Source of the DNA: Alteromonas sp. KC3
Lineage (GTDB): Bacteria; Pseudomonadota; Gammaproteobacteria; Enterobacterales; Alteromonadaceae
Assembly (NCBI RefSeq): GCF_016756315.1
Contig: NZ_AP024235.1
Location: 1,054,001 to 1,118,000, forward strand
Direction: 5' to 3'
Length of the DNA: 64,000 bases
Part shown: positions 56,465-64,000 of the stretch, one piece after another
Position numbering within the stretch: the first letter of the stretch is position 1
How the letters are laid out: each line of letters begins with the position of its first letter
Position numbers and translations under genes: made by a program
Notes under the pieces: model-generated
The model's database searches: none
Told to the model about the DNA's origin: nothing
The model's input: the letters and a program-made list of their open reading frames with translations, nothing else

Positions 56465-58552
56465 ATGAATTCGGTTGATTTATTTTCTATAGCGACAAGT
56501 GGTGTTAATGCCAGTAGCAAGCTGCTTCAGACCACCAGTAATAACATTGCCAATGTGAATACGCCGGGGTATGTTCGCGAGCGCACAGAGATTAAAAACA
56601 GCGGTGTGTTTGGTGTAGAAATTGGTAATACTGAACGTATCATCAATGTCTTTGCCCAAAATCAGCTGCGAAGAGACATTACGTCTGTGGGAGAGTTGGA
56701 ATCTTTTTCTCAAAAGACAACCGCCATAGACAACTTGCTTGCCAGTGAGGCCAATTCTATATCAAAAGGGCTGACTGAATACTTTTCGGCGTTACAAACT
56801 GCAGCTGACGACCCTACCAATCTCGCCTCCAGAGAGCAGGTGCTGGGTAAGTCTGAGTCGTTGTACAACCGAATGAAGACGCTTTCTGATTACATGATAG
56901 AGAAGGAAGAAGAACTCAACTTAGAATTTACTTCTTTGATCAATCGTGCCAATACCTTGATTGGAAATATCGGCGATCTTAACCGAAACATTGTCATCGC
57001 AAATGGCAACAACACCAGCGACCAGCCTAGTGCACTGCTTAATGAACGAGACAAAGCGATTGATGAACTTGCCTCAATCATGGGCATTTCAGTAAAAGAA
57101 AGTCAAAGCCAAAATGGTGCCGTAACCATTAACCTGACATCAGGAGAGTCACTTGTACTCGAAAACGGTGCGTTTAATTTGTTCGAGCTAAATAGCAACG
57201 CTGACCTAAACTTTAAGCAGCTAAAGCTAGAAACTGATTTTGGTTCAAATACCAAAGCCGATGCGTCGGTGCGCATCGTTGAAAGTGACTTGGGTGGAAG
57301 CATGGGCGGATTGTTCCGCTACCGTGACGAAGTGCTAGGCCCAGCAATGCGTGATGTGGGGCAGTTGTCAGTAGCCTTCGCCGATGCGATGAATACCCAA
57401 AATAAGCTCGGGATGGACCTGGATGGCCAGTTAGGTGGAGACATTTTCACTATTCCTACATTCCCAGGTTTAGCATACGAGGGCACTACAGGTGACTATG
57501 TTGTAACGGCGCAAATTACAGAAGGTCAAGGCGCTGAACTGACTGACGCAGACTATCGCATAGAGGTAACAAACGTTGCAGCAGGTGTGCCGAGTGAAAT
57601 TGAAATTACTTTGCTTAATTCAGACGGAACGCCAAAAAAAGATGCATCGGGCAATGATATTGTTTATTCAAATTTTGCGGTAACCACAGGGTTCAATGAA
57701 CTTCCAGGTGGTATTGAAGTCGACTTCTCAGGGACGTCGACGTATGCCATAGGCAATGAATTTTTAATTCAGCCTACTAAGACGGTTGCATCAAGCATAA
57801 CGCTTGCAACAAACCGTCCTGAAGACTTAGCCTTTGCAAACCCAGTTCGCGCTGGCGCCGACGATACGAACCTAGGCAGTGCAAACGTCATTGATGTTAC
57901 CGTGACAAATACCATTGTGGGCGCGGGCACCGACCGTTCTGCGTTTGATGGTGCGGGTGGCATCGACACTGCGGCACCAGCGCAAATCGTGTTTACCGCT
58001 GCGAATACCTATGATGTACTCGATGGCACGGGGGCGACAATTGCGACGGTAACAGGGGCCACTGATCTGAATAACTTGATTGAGCAAGCGAAAAATAGTG
58101 GTACTTGGCCAGCGGGTTTTGCCGGTCTGACTGATTACCCTGGGTATGATCTAAGCCTCGACGGCTTGCCGCGTGCTGGGGATAGTTTTTCTATTGGCTA
58201 TAATACCGACGGTTTTAACGATAACAGCAATGCATTAAGTTTAGCTGCACTGCAAAATGCCAACAACGTACAAGTAAGTAGCGAGTCAACAAATACGCCT
58301 CGTACCTTTCAAGATGCCTATGCGTCTATGGTGGGCCGTGTCGGTGAAGATACAGCGATGGCGAATGTATCACTGGCGTCAGCTGAGGCAATGAAAGTTC
58401 AGTCTCAAAACTGGTTTGAGTCAGTATCGGGCGTGAGTCTAGATGAAGAAGCTGCGAATCTCATAAAGTATCAGCAAAGTTATGCTGCCGCCGCTCGTAT
58501 TTTGTCTACGGCACAAGATTTATTTAATACCATTTTGCAATCTGCAAGGTAG
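56465..58552 (+). CDS. flgK: Hook-filament junction protein FlgK (HAP1), large form
   Basis: First junction protein between hook and filament. The N-terminus LFSIATSGVNASSKLLQTTSNNIANVNTPGYVRERTE and C-terminus GVSLDEEAANLIKYQQSYAAAARILSTAQDLFNTI (both in part) are diagnostic. It has 695 residues against 547 in E. coli; the extra residues sit in the exposed middle (about 330-560), rich in Thr, Asp and Gly. GGAGAG precedes the ATG; flgL follows after seven bases. Confidence 0.95.
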   Translation: MNSVDLFSIATSGVNASSKLLQTTSNNIANVNTPGYVRERTEIKNSGVFGVEIGNTERIINVFAQNQLRRDITSVGELESFSQKTTAIDNLLASEANSISKGLTEYFSALQTAADDPTNLASREQVLGKSESLYNRMKTLSDYMIEKEEELNLEFTSLINRANTLIGNIGDLNRNIVIANGNNTSDQPSALLNERDKAIDELASIMGISVKESQSQNGAVTINLTSGESLVLENGAFNLFELNSNADLNFKQLKLETDFGSNTKADASVRIVESDLGGSMGGLFRYRDEVLGPAMRDVGQLSVAFADAMNTQNKLGMDLDGQLGGDIFTIPTFPGLAYEGTTGDYVVTAQITEGQGAELTDADYRIEVTNVAAGVPSEIEITLLNSDGTPKKDASGNDIVYSNFAVTTGFNELPGGIEVDFSGTSTYAIGNEFLIQPTKTVASSITLATNRPEDLAFANPVRAGADDTNLGSANVIDVTVTNTIVGAGTDRSAFDGAGGIDTAAPAQIVFTAANTYDVLDGTGATIATVTGATDLNNLIEQAKNSGTWPAGFAGLTDYPGYDLSLDGLPRAGDSFSIGYNTDGFNDNSNALSLAALQNANNVQVSSESTNTPRTFQDAYASMVGRVGEDTAMANVSLASAEAMKVQSQNWFESVSGVSLDEEAANLIKYQQSYAAAARILSTAQDLFNTILQSAR

Positions 58553-58559
58553 GTGAGTA

Positions 58560-59783
58560 ATGCGTATTTCAACAAACCAACTTTATGATCAGAACATGCG
58601 TTCTATTATGAATAACCAAGGCGATCTTGCAAAAACGCAAGAGCAGCTCGCCACGGGAAAGCGCATTATTACCCCAAGTGATGATCCTGTCGGCGCGGCG
58701 AAAGTACTTCGCCTTACTGAAGAAATCGATGAATTGAGCCAATTTCAACGAAACAACGATTTGGTTACTGGCTCGCTAGAACAGCAAGAAGCGGTATTAA
58801 CAAATATTACTGACTCAATTAACCGGGCAAGAACCCTTGTCGTACAGGCGGGTAATGGCATTCTTTCAGACCCTGACAAACGTGCCATTGGTGCTGAACT
58901 TGAACAAATTAAGTTAGAAGTGTTCAATTTGATGAATACGCAAGATGCAGATGGTAACTATTTATACGCGGGCTATCAGTCAGGCAACCAAGCGTTTGAT
59001 TACAACCCAGCTGCAACTGGCAATGCGATTACTTTTGCAGGCGACCCCGGGGTAAGCTTCATTCAATTGTCGAACAGCTCAAAAATTCAATCGACCAGCA
59101 ATGGCTATGAAGTGTTTGAAAATGTACTCTCGCGGTTTAAATTTTCGGTAACTGGCAGCACTGTGGCTGATTTAGAAAGCGCAACAGTAAAACAGCAAGG
59201 TACGTTTGATACGTTTTTCGACAAAAACTATGACCCGGTTACCGCAGCTAACAACGACTATCAAATTACGTTTTTAGCGTCAGGGCAGGCACAACTGGTA
59301 AATCAAGGCACTGGTGCAGTAATTGACACTGTTGACTACCAGTCTGGATCACCATTTAGTATCAAAGGTATGGAGTTTTCTGCATCGGCGACTACTGGCG
59401 ATACCATAGACTTTTCTCTCAATGCGCCAGAAAAGAAAAGTGTGGCGCAATCACTTCATGAGATCCAAGTTATTTTAATGGACTCAACTATTAACAATAG
59501 CGCGCTGCAAGAGTCTATCGCCGATGCGCTTGTGGGCCTTGATAATGGGCTTGAGAAGATCTCACTAGAACGGGCATCTATCGGTAGTCGGCTTAATATT
59601 GCCGAAAGTACTTACGAAAGTAATTTAGATATGGAAATCGCAGCCAAAGCGGCACGTTCTTCGATTCAGGATATTGACTACGCCGAGGCTTCTACGGAAT
59701 TTGCGAAGCAAGAAACGGCATTGAGTGCTGCATTGGCCACTTTTCCCCAAGTGACCAATTTGTCTCTATTCAATTACATATAA
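58560..59783 (+). CDS. flgL: Hook-filament junction protein FlgL (HAP3)
   Basis: Second junction protein; a flagellin-like axial protein of 407 residues. MRISTNQLYDQNMRSIMNNQ and LATGKRIITPSDDPVGAAKVL open it; SIQDIDYAEASTEFAKQETALSAAL closes it. It is longer than E. coli FlgL (317), with the increase in the middle. No terminator with a T run was seen after it; a convergent gene starts within three bases. Confidence 0.95.
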   Translation: MRISTNQLYDQNMRSIMNNQGDLAKTQEQLATGKRIITPSDDPVGAAKVLRLTEEIDELSQFQRNNDLVTGSLEQQEAVLTNITDSINRARTLVVQAGNGILSDPDKRAIGAELEQIKLEVFNLMNTQDADGNYLYAGYQSGNQAFDYNPAATGNAITFAGDPGVSFIQLSNSSKIQSTSNGYEVFENVLSRFKFSVTGSTVADLESATVKQQGTFDTFFDKNYDPVTAANNDYQITFLASGQAQLVNQGTGAVIDTVDYQSGSPFSIKGMEFSASATTGDTIDFSLNAPEKKSVAQSLHEIQVILMDSTINNSALQESIADALVGLDNGLEKISLERASIGSRLNIAESTYESNLDMEIAAKAARSSIQDIDYAEASTEFAKQETALSAALATFPQVTNLSLFNYI

Positions 59784-59785
59784 AC

Positions 59786-60763
59786 CTACGAATACAGCGT
59801 GTTTACGCCAGTTATTTTAATCATGTAAACACGTGCTTCCTTGTCGATATGGCAAGAGTAGTAAGAGCAATACAAGGTATCGCCTTCAAGCACAAGTCCA
59901 GGGTAACTAGTGTCACCCGCACTGGGTAAGGTCAAAAGTTCACAAAGCGTTTTGGTATCAGCGTTAAAATGCCAAAGGCGAGTGGAAAACTTGCGAGCCT
60001 GCCAGTCAATATGTCGCCCGGCAACTAAAAAGTTTCCATCCTTAAGTGCCACAGCGGCCGGGCCACCAATATAGATCCCTAAATCATACCACTGCCAATT
60101 CACATAAGGTGCCACCGCTGTGCCAAATTGTGCACTAAATGTGTCTGCATCGCGCCTCAAAAAAACCGACGCAGTACCAGCGTCGTCAATGAGAAAAGCA
60201 CTTTCGTTAGGGTATCCTTTTCCCTGTTTTTTCTTACCAAATAAATTGGGTCTATAGGCTTGCATTGAGCGTGTTGGATCGCCTTTAAAAAGAGAAATAA
60301 ATTCAGAAGGGCGATTGTAAGCGAAGCCATAGGCTTCGTCTTTGTACCAAGTGTGATTCCACAACCACCATCGACTCTCACCAAACTCATTTCTACTCGA
60401 CCACGACTCTCCCGTGGTACTGAAAAAGCTCACCATTTTGGTAAACATGGTTCCATCTTCTAAAAATGTTTTGGCATAGGCAGTAAGAATTAACCTTCGC
60501 CCGTCAAATGAAAACTTCGGGTCACGCAAATCATACTTTGGCAGCGATAACCTAGTGTGTCGAATAACGTTGAACGTCGTTATATCAAGAGTAAGTATTC
60601 GGATCCTTCCGTCAGGGCTGACATGATCTTGCGCTTCTCGATAACAGCAAAATAACGTTTTATGAGAATCGTCAAAAGGATTGTCGTGCAAATCGGTAAA
60701 TGCTGCGTGTTTTGCTGGCTTAGAAATGCGTACAGGTTTTTCGAACTGAATTTTGTCAAACAT
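59786..60763 (-). CDS. Putative sialidase-fold beta-propeller protein between filament genes
   Basis: A 325-residue protein with no signal peptide or membrane segment. SPDGRIRILTLDITT and DLRDPKFSFDGRRLILTAYAKT are propeller-blade repeats. FFSTTGESW resembles a degenerate Asp-box. GDTSYPGLVLEGDTLYCSYYSCHIDK resembles the last blade of BNR/sialidase-like proteins. Which activity, if any, it has is unknown; catalytic arginines were not assigned. AAAGGAGA lies five bases before the ATG. It runs against the flagellar genes and its stop nearly touches that of flgL. A link to flagellin glycans is only a guess from position. The gene contains the inverted repeat CGTGTTTAC/GTAAACACG (59798-59833) near its end. 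Confidence 0.7.
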   Translation of the reverse strand: MFDKIQFEKPVRISKPAKHAAFTDLHDNPFDDSHKTLFCCYREAQDHVSPDGRIRILTLDITTFNVIRHTRLSLPKYDLRDPKFSFDGRRLILTAYAKTFLEDGTMFTKMVSFFSTTGESWSSRNEFGESRWWLWNHTWYKDEAYGFAYNRPSEFISLFKGDPTRSMQAYRPNLFGKKKQGKGYPNESAFLIDDAGTASVFLRRDADTFSAQFGTAVAPYVNWQWYDLGIYIGGPAAVALKDGNFLVAGRHIDWQARKFSTRLWHFNADTKTLCELLTLPSAGDTSYPGLVLEGDTLYCSYYSCHIDKEARVYMIKITGVNTLYS

Positions 60764-60858
60764 CGAAATCTCCTTTAAAAATCTGACCCTTAACCAAGAA
60801 ATATCTATTTCTTTACGGCAATACCTTACCGCTTTTCGGCAATTTTCGTAATTTTTTC

Positions 60859-60886
60859 TAAAGGGAAGTTAAATCTTGTCGATATA
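60859..60886 (+). promoter_or_regulatory. Sigma-28 promoter of flagellin 1
   Basis: TAAAG (60859-60863), 14 bases, then GTCGATAT (60878-60885), six of eight matching GCCGATAA. The leader is about 105 bases and contains a GTCGG/CCGAC hairpin. The other bases of the 238-base gap show no gene. Confidence 0.72.
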
Positions 60887-60976
60887 GATTCTGAGAGAGC
60901 CAGTTCATCAATTACCCCTCAGGTGTTGGTGACTACTAAAACAAAACGTCGGTATGTCCGACTGCCAGCACCAGCT

Positions 60977-60991
60977 GGACTGAGAGTGTAG
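60977..60991 (+). repeat. 15-base module, leader copy (partner at 63494)
   Basis: GGACTGAGAGTGTAG overlaps the Shine-Dalgarno AGGAGA of flagellin 1. An identical copy lies at 63494-63508 behind flagellin 2, where no gene follows. Confidence 0.85.
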
Positions 60992-61001
60992 GAGAGACTT
61001 T

Positions 61002-61847
61002 ATGTCTATGTTCGTCAATACCAATGTATCCTCATTGAACGCCCAGCGTCAGCTTTTTGATGTGAGCAATTCTTTGAGCACGTCTTTCGAACGTCTATCT
61101 TCAGGCTTCCGTATCAACAGCGCTGCTGATGATGCTGCAGGTCTACAGATTACCGATCGTATGACTTCACAAGTGCAAGGCCTTAACCAAGCGGTTCGTA
61201 ACGCAAACGATGCGATCTCACTGTCGCAAACTGCAGAAGGTGCACTACAAGAAACTACAACAGCACTACAGCGTATCCGTACGTTGGCTATCCAGTCGCA
61301 AAACGGTATCAACAGCTCTGCTGACCGTGTAGCGCTTCAAAAAGAAGTGTCTGCGTTGCGTACTGAAATTTCACGTATCTCTACAACTACCCAGTTTGCT
61401 GGTGTAAATGTATTGTCGGGTGACTTTTCAGCTAAATTCCTAGTGGGTGCCAATGCGGGTCAAACTATTTCTGTTAACTTGTCTTCTGGTACGCTTACGC
61501 GCGCTGGTGTAAGTGGCTTCAGTGCAACAGGCTTAGGTGTGACAAGTGCAGACGTTCTAAGCGAAAGCAATGCATCAAGCATGCTGACCGCGGTTGACAG
61601 TGCTATTTCTGCTATCGGTGGTCTACGTGCAGACCTTGGTGCACTTCAGAATCGCTTCCAGTCAACTATTCGTAACTTGAGCAACATATCAGAAAACGTA
61701 TCTGCAGCCCGCTCTCAGATCAAAGATACTGATTTTGCAACAGAAACGGCTAACTTGACGCGTAATCAGATTATCCAGCAGGCAAGTACAACTGTATTGT
61801 CTCAGGCTAATCAGCGTCCACAGGCTGCGTTACAGCTTCTTGGATAA
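61002..61847 (+). CDS. Flagellin 1, short form
   Basis: A 281-residue filament subunit with only the conserved D0/D1 parts and a short middle, no large exposed D2/D3. Starts SMFVNTNVSSLNAQRQLF; SGFRINSAADDAAGLQITDRM and the C-terminal ENVSAARSQIKDTDFATETA, QANQRPQAALQLLG are classic. It is about 89% identical to flagellin 2 by hand alignment (about 30 differences, many in residues 160-195). It has an AGGAGA ribosome site and its own sigma-28 promoter and terminator. Confidence 0.96.
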   Translation: MSMFVNTNVSSLNAQRQLFDVSNSLSTSFERLSSGFRINSAADDAAGLQITDRMTSQVQGLNQAVRNANDAISLSQTAEGALQETTTALQRIRTLAIQSQNGINSSADRVALQKEVSALRTEISRISTTTQFAGVNVLSGDFSAKFLVGANAGQTISVNLSSGTLTRAGVSGFSATGLGVTSADVLSESNASSMLTAVDSAISAIGGLRADLGALQNRFQSTIRNLSNISENVSAARSQIKDTDFATETANLTRNQIIQQASTTVLSQANQRPQAALQLLG

Positions 61848-61866
61848 GCGCGTTAGGGAGGGTGGA

Positions 61867-61880
61867 GCCAGGAGGTAGTG
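61867..61880 (+). repeat. 14-base module, 3' copy (partner at 62332)
   Basis: GCCAGGAGGTAGTG in the 3' untranslated part of flagellin 1; the same 14 bases are at 62332-62345 in the leader of flagellin 2. The preceding GGTGGAGC is also shared (61861 and 62304). Here GAGC and GCTC can close a loop that exposes AGGAGG. Confidence 0.85.
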
Positions 61881-61901
61881 CTCTGATCCACGAGATAACT
61901 T

Positions 61902-61935
61902 AAAAGCTGACACTGATGAAGTGTCAGCTTTTTTT
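61902..61935 (+). terminator. Terminator of flagellin 1
   Basis: AAAAGCTGACACT and AGTGTCAGCTTTT with a five-base loop, then a T run. Confidence 0.93.
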
Positions 61936-62253
61936 GACTTTTTTCTAACAACCACACCGGTTTCTGCCATTCAACTCTTCCTCAGTGCCTTGTAACTATA
62001 TGAAATTTAATTACTTTATTCTTACTTCGAAAGGCGCGTCAAAAAACATAAAAAAACGCTAAAGGAAATTCCCTGATGTGACGATAACTATTACAAAGGG
62101 GAGGTAAAGATGTTTTTTATCTTCTGGTGCAAACAATAATAAATCTAATGCACGTAAAGTAACAAAACTTTGCACCTTAATTTGAATTTAGGTGTTTATT
62201 AAAGTTAGGAAAAACAGTGCTTTAAAGGTGTAAAAATTAATTTCAAATATTAT
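61936..62253 (+). other. Gap between flagellin genes
   Basis: AT-rich, no credible frame; leads to the sigma-28 promoter of flagellin 2. Nothing else was seen. Confidence 0.5.
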
Positions 62254-62282
62254 TAAAGGAAATTTATTTTTATGTCGATAAA
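62254..62282 (+). promoter_or_regulatory. Sigma-28 promoter of flagellin 2
   Basis: TAAAG (62254-62258), 15 bases, GTCGATAA (62274-62281), seven of eight with the consensus and ideal spacing. It is stronger by eye than that of flagellin 1. Confidence 0.85.
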
Positions 62283-62287
62283 TAAGA

Positions 62288-62552
62288 AGGTTTGCTGAAG
62301 TTGGGTGGAGCTGCTGACCGGCGAGAATGAAGCCAGGAGGTAGTGAGAGGTTTGAGGTTCTGGAACAACAAACCCACCAGCCAGCAAAGAGAAGTAAATT
62401 CTCTTTTTAGCAAGTTTCATCGGTAGTGTGCCGATAAAACGTCAGATTTACTCTGACACTGGTAAATAAAGCACAGGCTATGCCAAATATTTAAAACCAA
62501 TGCGCAAATAATAAAAATAATAGCGCACACTTAAAACTGTTAGGAGAGACCC
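62288..62552 (+). promoter_or_regulatory. Long structured leader of flagellin 2
   Basis: About 265 bases between the sigma-28 start and the ATG. It carries GGTGGAGC (62304), GCCAGGAGGTAGTG (62332-62345) and the nested inverted pairs GGTTTG/CAAACC and GTTC/GAAC just after it. AGGAGA precedes the ATG. The GGA motifs in possible loops fit binding by CsrA, which controls flagellin mRNA in other bacteria; this is inference. Confidence 0.5.
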
Positions 62553-63398
62553 ATGAGTCTATTTGTAAATACCAACGTGTCTTCATTGAATGCACAACGT
62601 CAATTATTCACTACTGGCAACAATCTAAGCACTGCGTTTGAGCGCCTTTCATCAGGCTTCAGAATTAACAGTGCAGCGGACGATGCTGCTGGTCTACAAA
62701 TTACCGACCGTATGACATCTCAGGTTCAGGGGTTGAACCAAGCTGTGCGTAACGCGAACGACGGCATTTCACTAGCGCAAACCGCGGAAGGTGCAATGCA
62801 AGAAACGACGACAGCACTTCAACGTATTCGTACGTTGGCCATCCAGTCTCAAAACGGTATTAACAGCTCTGCTGACCGTGTCGCACTGCAAAAAGAAGTT
62901 TCTGCACTGCGTACTGAGATTTCACGAATTTCAACGACCACACAGTTCGCAGGTGTAAACGTACTGTCTGGTGATTTTTCAGCAAGATTCCTTGTTGGTG
63001 CGAACGCAGGTCAAACCATCTCTGTTAATTTGTCTACCAATGCATTGACGCGTGCAGGTGTAAACGGATTTAGTGCTACAGGTTTGGGCATTACCACCGA
63101 CAACGTGTTAACCGAAGGTTCTGCGTCAAGCCTATTGACTGCAGTTGACTCAGCGATATCGGCTATTGGTGGCTTGCGAGCTGACCTTGGTGCATTACAA
63201 AACCGTTTTCAGTCAACAATTCGTAACCTGAGCAATATCTCTGAGAATGTATCTGCGGCAAGATCACGAATTAAAGATGCAGACTTTGCCACTGAAACGG
63301 CAGAATTAAGCCGTAACCAGATTCTTCAGCAAGCAAGTACAACTATTCTTGCCCAGGCGAATCAGCGTCCTCAGGCAGCATTGTCACTACTAGGTTAA
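62553..63398 (+). CDS. Flagellin 2, short form
   Basis: A 281-residue subunit of the same length as flagellin 1, and nearly the same D0/D1 parts. It starts SLFVNTNVSSLNAQRQLF and ends QANQRPQAALSLLG. Differences cluster at residues 20-24 and 160-195, the most exposed part. Its better promoter and long leader suggest it is the more tightly controlled, perhaps major, subunit. flaG, fliD and fliS, which usually follow, are beyond the window. Confidence 0.96.
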   Translation: MSLFVNTNVSSLNAQRQLFTTGNNLSTAFERLSSGFRINSAADDAAGLQITDRMTSQVQGLNQAVRNANDGISLAQTAEGAMQETTTALQRIRTLAIQSQNGINSSADRVALQKEVSALRTEISRISTTTQFAGVNVLSGDFSARFLVGANAGQTISVNLSTNALTRAGVNGFSATGLGITTDNVLTEGSASSLLTAVDSAISAIGGLRADLGALQNRFQSTIRNLSNISENVSAARSRIKDADFATETAELSRNQILQQASTTILAQANQRPQAALSLLG

Positions 63399-63597
63399 TT
63401 ACGTAGGCGTTAATTTGGGAAGGAGTTGAGAGGCCATCCCCCACAAAGGTTGCGGCCATAGGGCCGCCCCTTTGAAGAAAGCGCCGACTAACAGGACTGA
63501 GAGTGTAGAAGTGTTGGTTGAGAGGCCAGTTTATCCTACTTAAACCCTGCCAGCCGACAGAAACTGAATTTGCTCAATCTCCTAACGTGAGCAAATT
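63399..63597 (+). other. Long 3' untranslated region of flagellin 2 with repeats
   Basis: About 200 bases between stop and terminator. Contains GTTGAGAGGCCA twice (63425-63436 and 63517-63528), the hairpin GCGGCC-ATAG-GGCCGC flanked by AAAGG/CCTTT (near 63447-63475), and the copy of GGACTGAGAGTGTAG at 63494. No frame was seen. Such a region could be a stable regulatory RNA or a relic of a lost flagellin leader. Confidence 0.55.
63494..63508 (+). repeat. 15-base module, 3' copy (partner at 60977)
   Basis: Identical to GGACTGAGAGTGTAG in the leader of flagellin 1, but no start codon or coding frame follows. Confidence 0.85.
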
Positions 63598-63627
63598 GGC
63601 CGAGATAAATTGTCTCGGCCTTTTTTT
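63598..63627 (+). terminator. Terminator of flagellin 2
   Basis: GGCCGAGA and TCTCGGCC with a seven-base loop, followed by seven T. Confidence 0.93.
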
Positions 63628-64000
63628 ATTCTTACCGAAACATCCCGTCAATTTCAAACACAAGCTGAGCAACACTGTGTGTTCAAATATTACTTAGCAT
63701 GTTTAGTGCCAACTTTGATATCTTTGAAAGTTATCTCTGAGCGCGCGGGATACAAGAACATTGCGATTCATTCATCAACTCGTCGACCTTCTTCACGTAG
63801 CATTCTAATTCTCGTTTTCAACGCCTAAACGGGACACATCTGATAATAGTCTGTTTTACGCAAAAGCGTTTTGGGCGTTGGGTTTTTCGCATGCTTTTTT
63901 TCAAACTTGATGCACAAATTCCATTATCTCATCAAAAAAATTAAAATAATTAATTGTTTTAAATCAATTGTTTATGTTGTTTTTGTGATTATTTTTTAAA
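63628..64000. other. AT-rich end of window
   Basis: About 370 bases, strongly AT-rich after 63890, with no credible frame. A 72-codon open stretch from 63610 starts inside the terminator and is judged non-coding. It is probably the upstream region of the next flagellar gene. Confidence 0.5.

Noticed and set aside
61000..63400. CRISPR-like or phase-variable repeat array in the flagellin region
   Set aside because: The repeats are few, unevenly spaced and not tandem; no recombinase or inverted cassette is present.
63610..63828. 72-codon frame after flagellin 2
   Set aside because: It starts inside the terminator stem and has no ribosome site.

Overview
The window looks like a chromosomal segment of a marine gammaproteobacterium of the Alteromonas type. 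Evidence for this is the gene content and order, the moderate base composition, a polar-flagellum gene set with the H-ring proteins FlgT and FlgP, and short flagellins. The genus is inferred from protein resemblance and was not tested by a search.

Layout. (1) 1-5.6 kb: the end of truC and a YqcA-type flavodoxin converge on dapD, glnD and map (minus strand). (2) 5.7-25.6 kb: a long plus-strand translation, lipid and envelope block: rpsB, tsf, pyrH, frr, uppS, cdsA, dxr, rseP, bamA, skp, fabZ, lpxA, lpxB, rnhB, dnaE, accA, tilS. The lpxD gene that normally sits between skp and fabZ is absent; a strong terminator is in its place. (3) 25.7-36.9 kb: housekeeping and single genes: a diguanylate cyclase, a Kef-type antiporter, a PspB-like membrane protein, tadA, a tiny very basic protein, mltF, purL, a tiny secreted peptide and smrA. 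(4) 37.1-42.4 kb: an unusual chaperone-usher locus with two paralogous pilins, a PapD-like chaperone and a 1069-residue usher-like protein with carboxypeptidase-regulatory-like modules and a C-terminal SPOR-like segment. It lies beside the 3' end of a tRNA-Arg(CCU) gene. (5) 42.8-63.6 kb: flagellar genes: flgT, flgP, flgN, flgM, flgA, cheV, cheR, flgBCDE, flgFGHIJKL and two flagellin genes. A reversed gene for a putative cytoplasmic sialidase-fold propeller lies between flgL and the first flagellin.

How it works together. The flagellar block carries visible sigma-54 sites (-24 GG/-12 GC) before flgP, flgB and flgF, and sigma-28 sites before flgM and both flagellins. This fits the usual three-tier polar flagellar cascade, with FlgM as the sigma-28 brake. 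The rpsB promoter has a GC-rich discriminator and a long leader, as expected for growth-rate control and S2 autoregulation. Many genes here start with GTG or TTG, and starts were moved where a Shine-Dalgarno sequence and family length agree.

Most interesting parts: the usher with a SPOR-like tail and its two pilins; the repeated GGA-rich RNA modules in the untranslated regions of both flagellin genes; the propeller protein placed among filament genes; and the missing lpxD. All promoters, terminators and RNA structures were read by eye. No search or folding was run.
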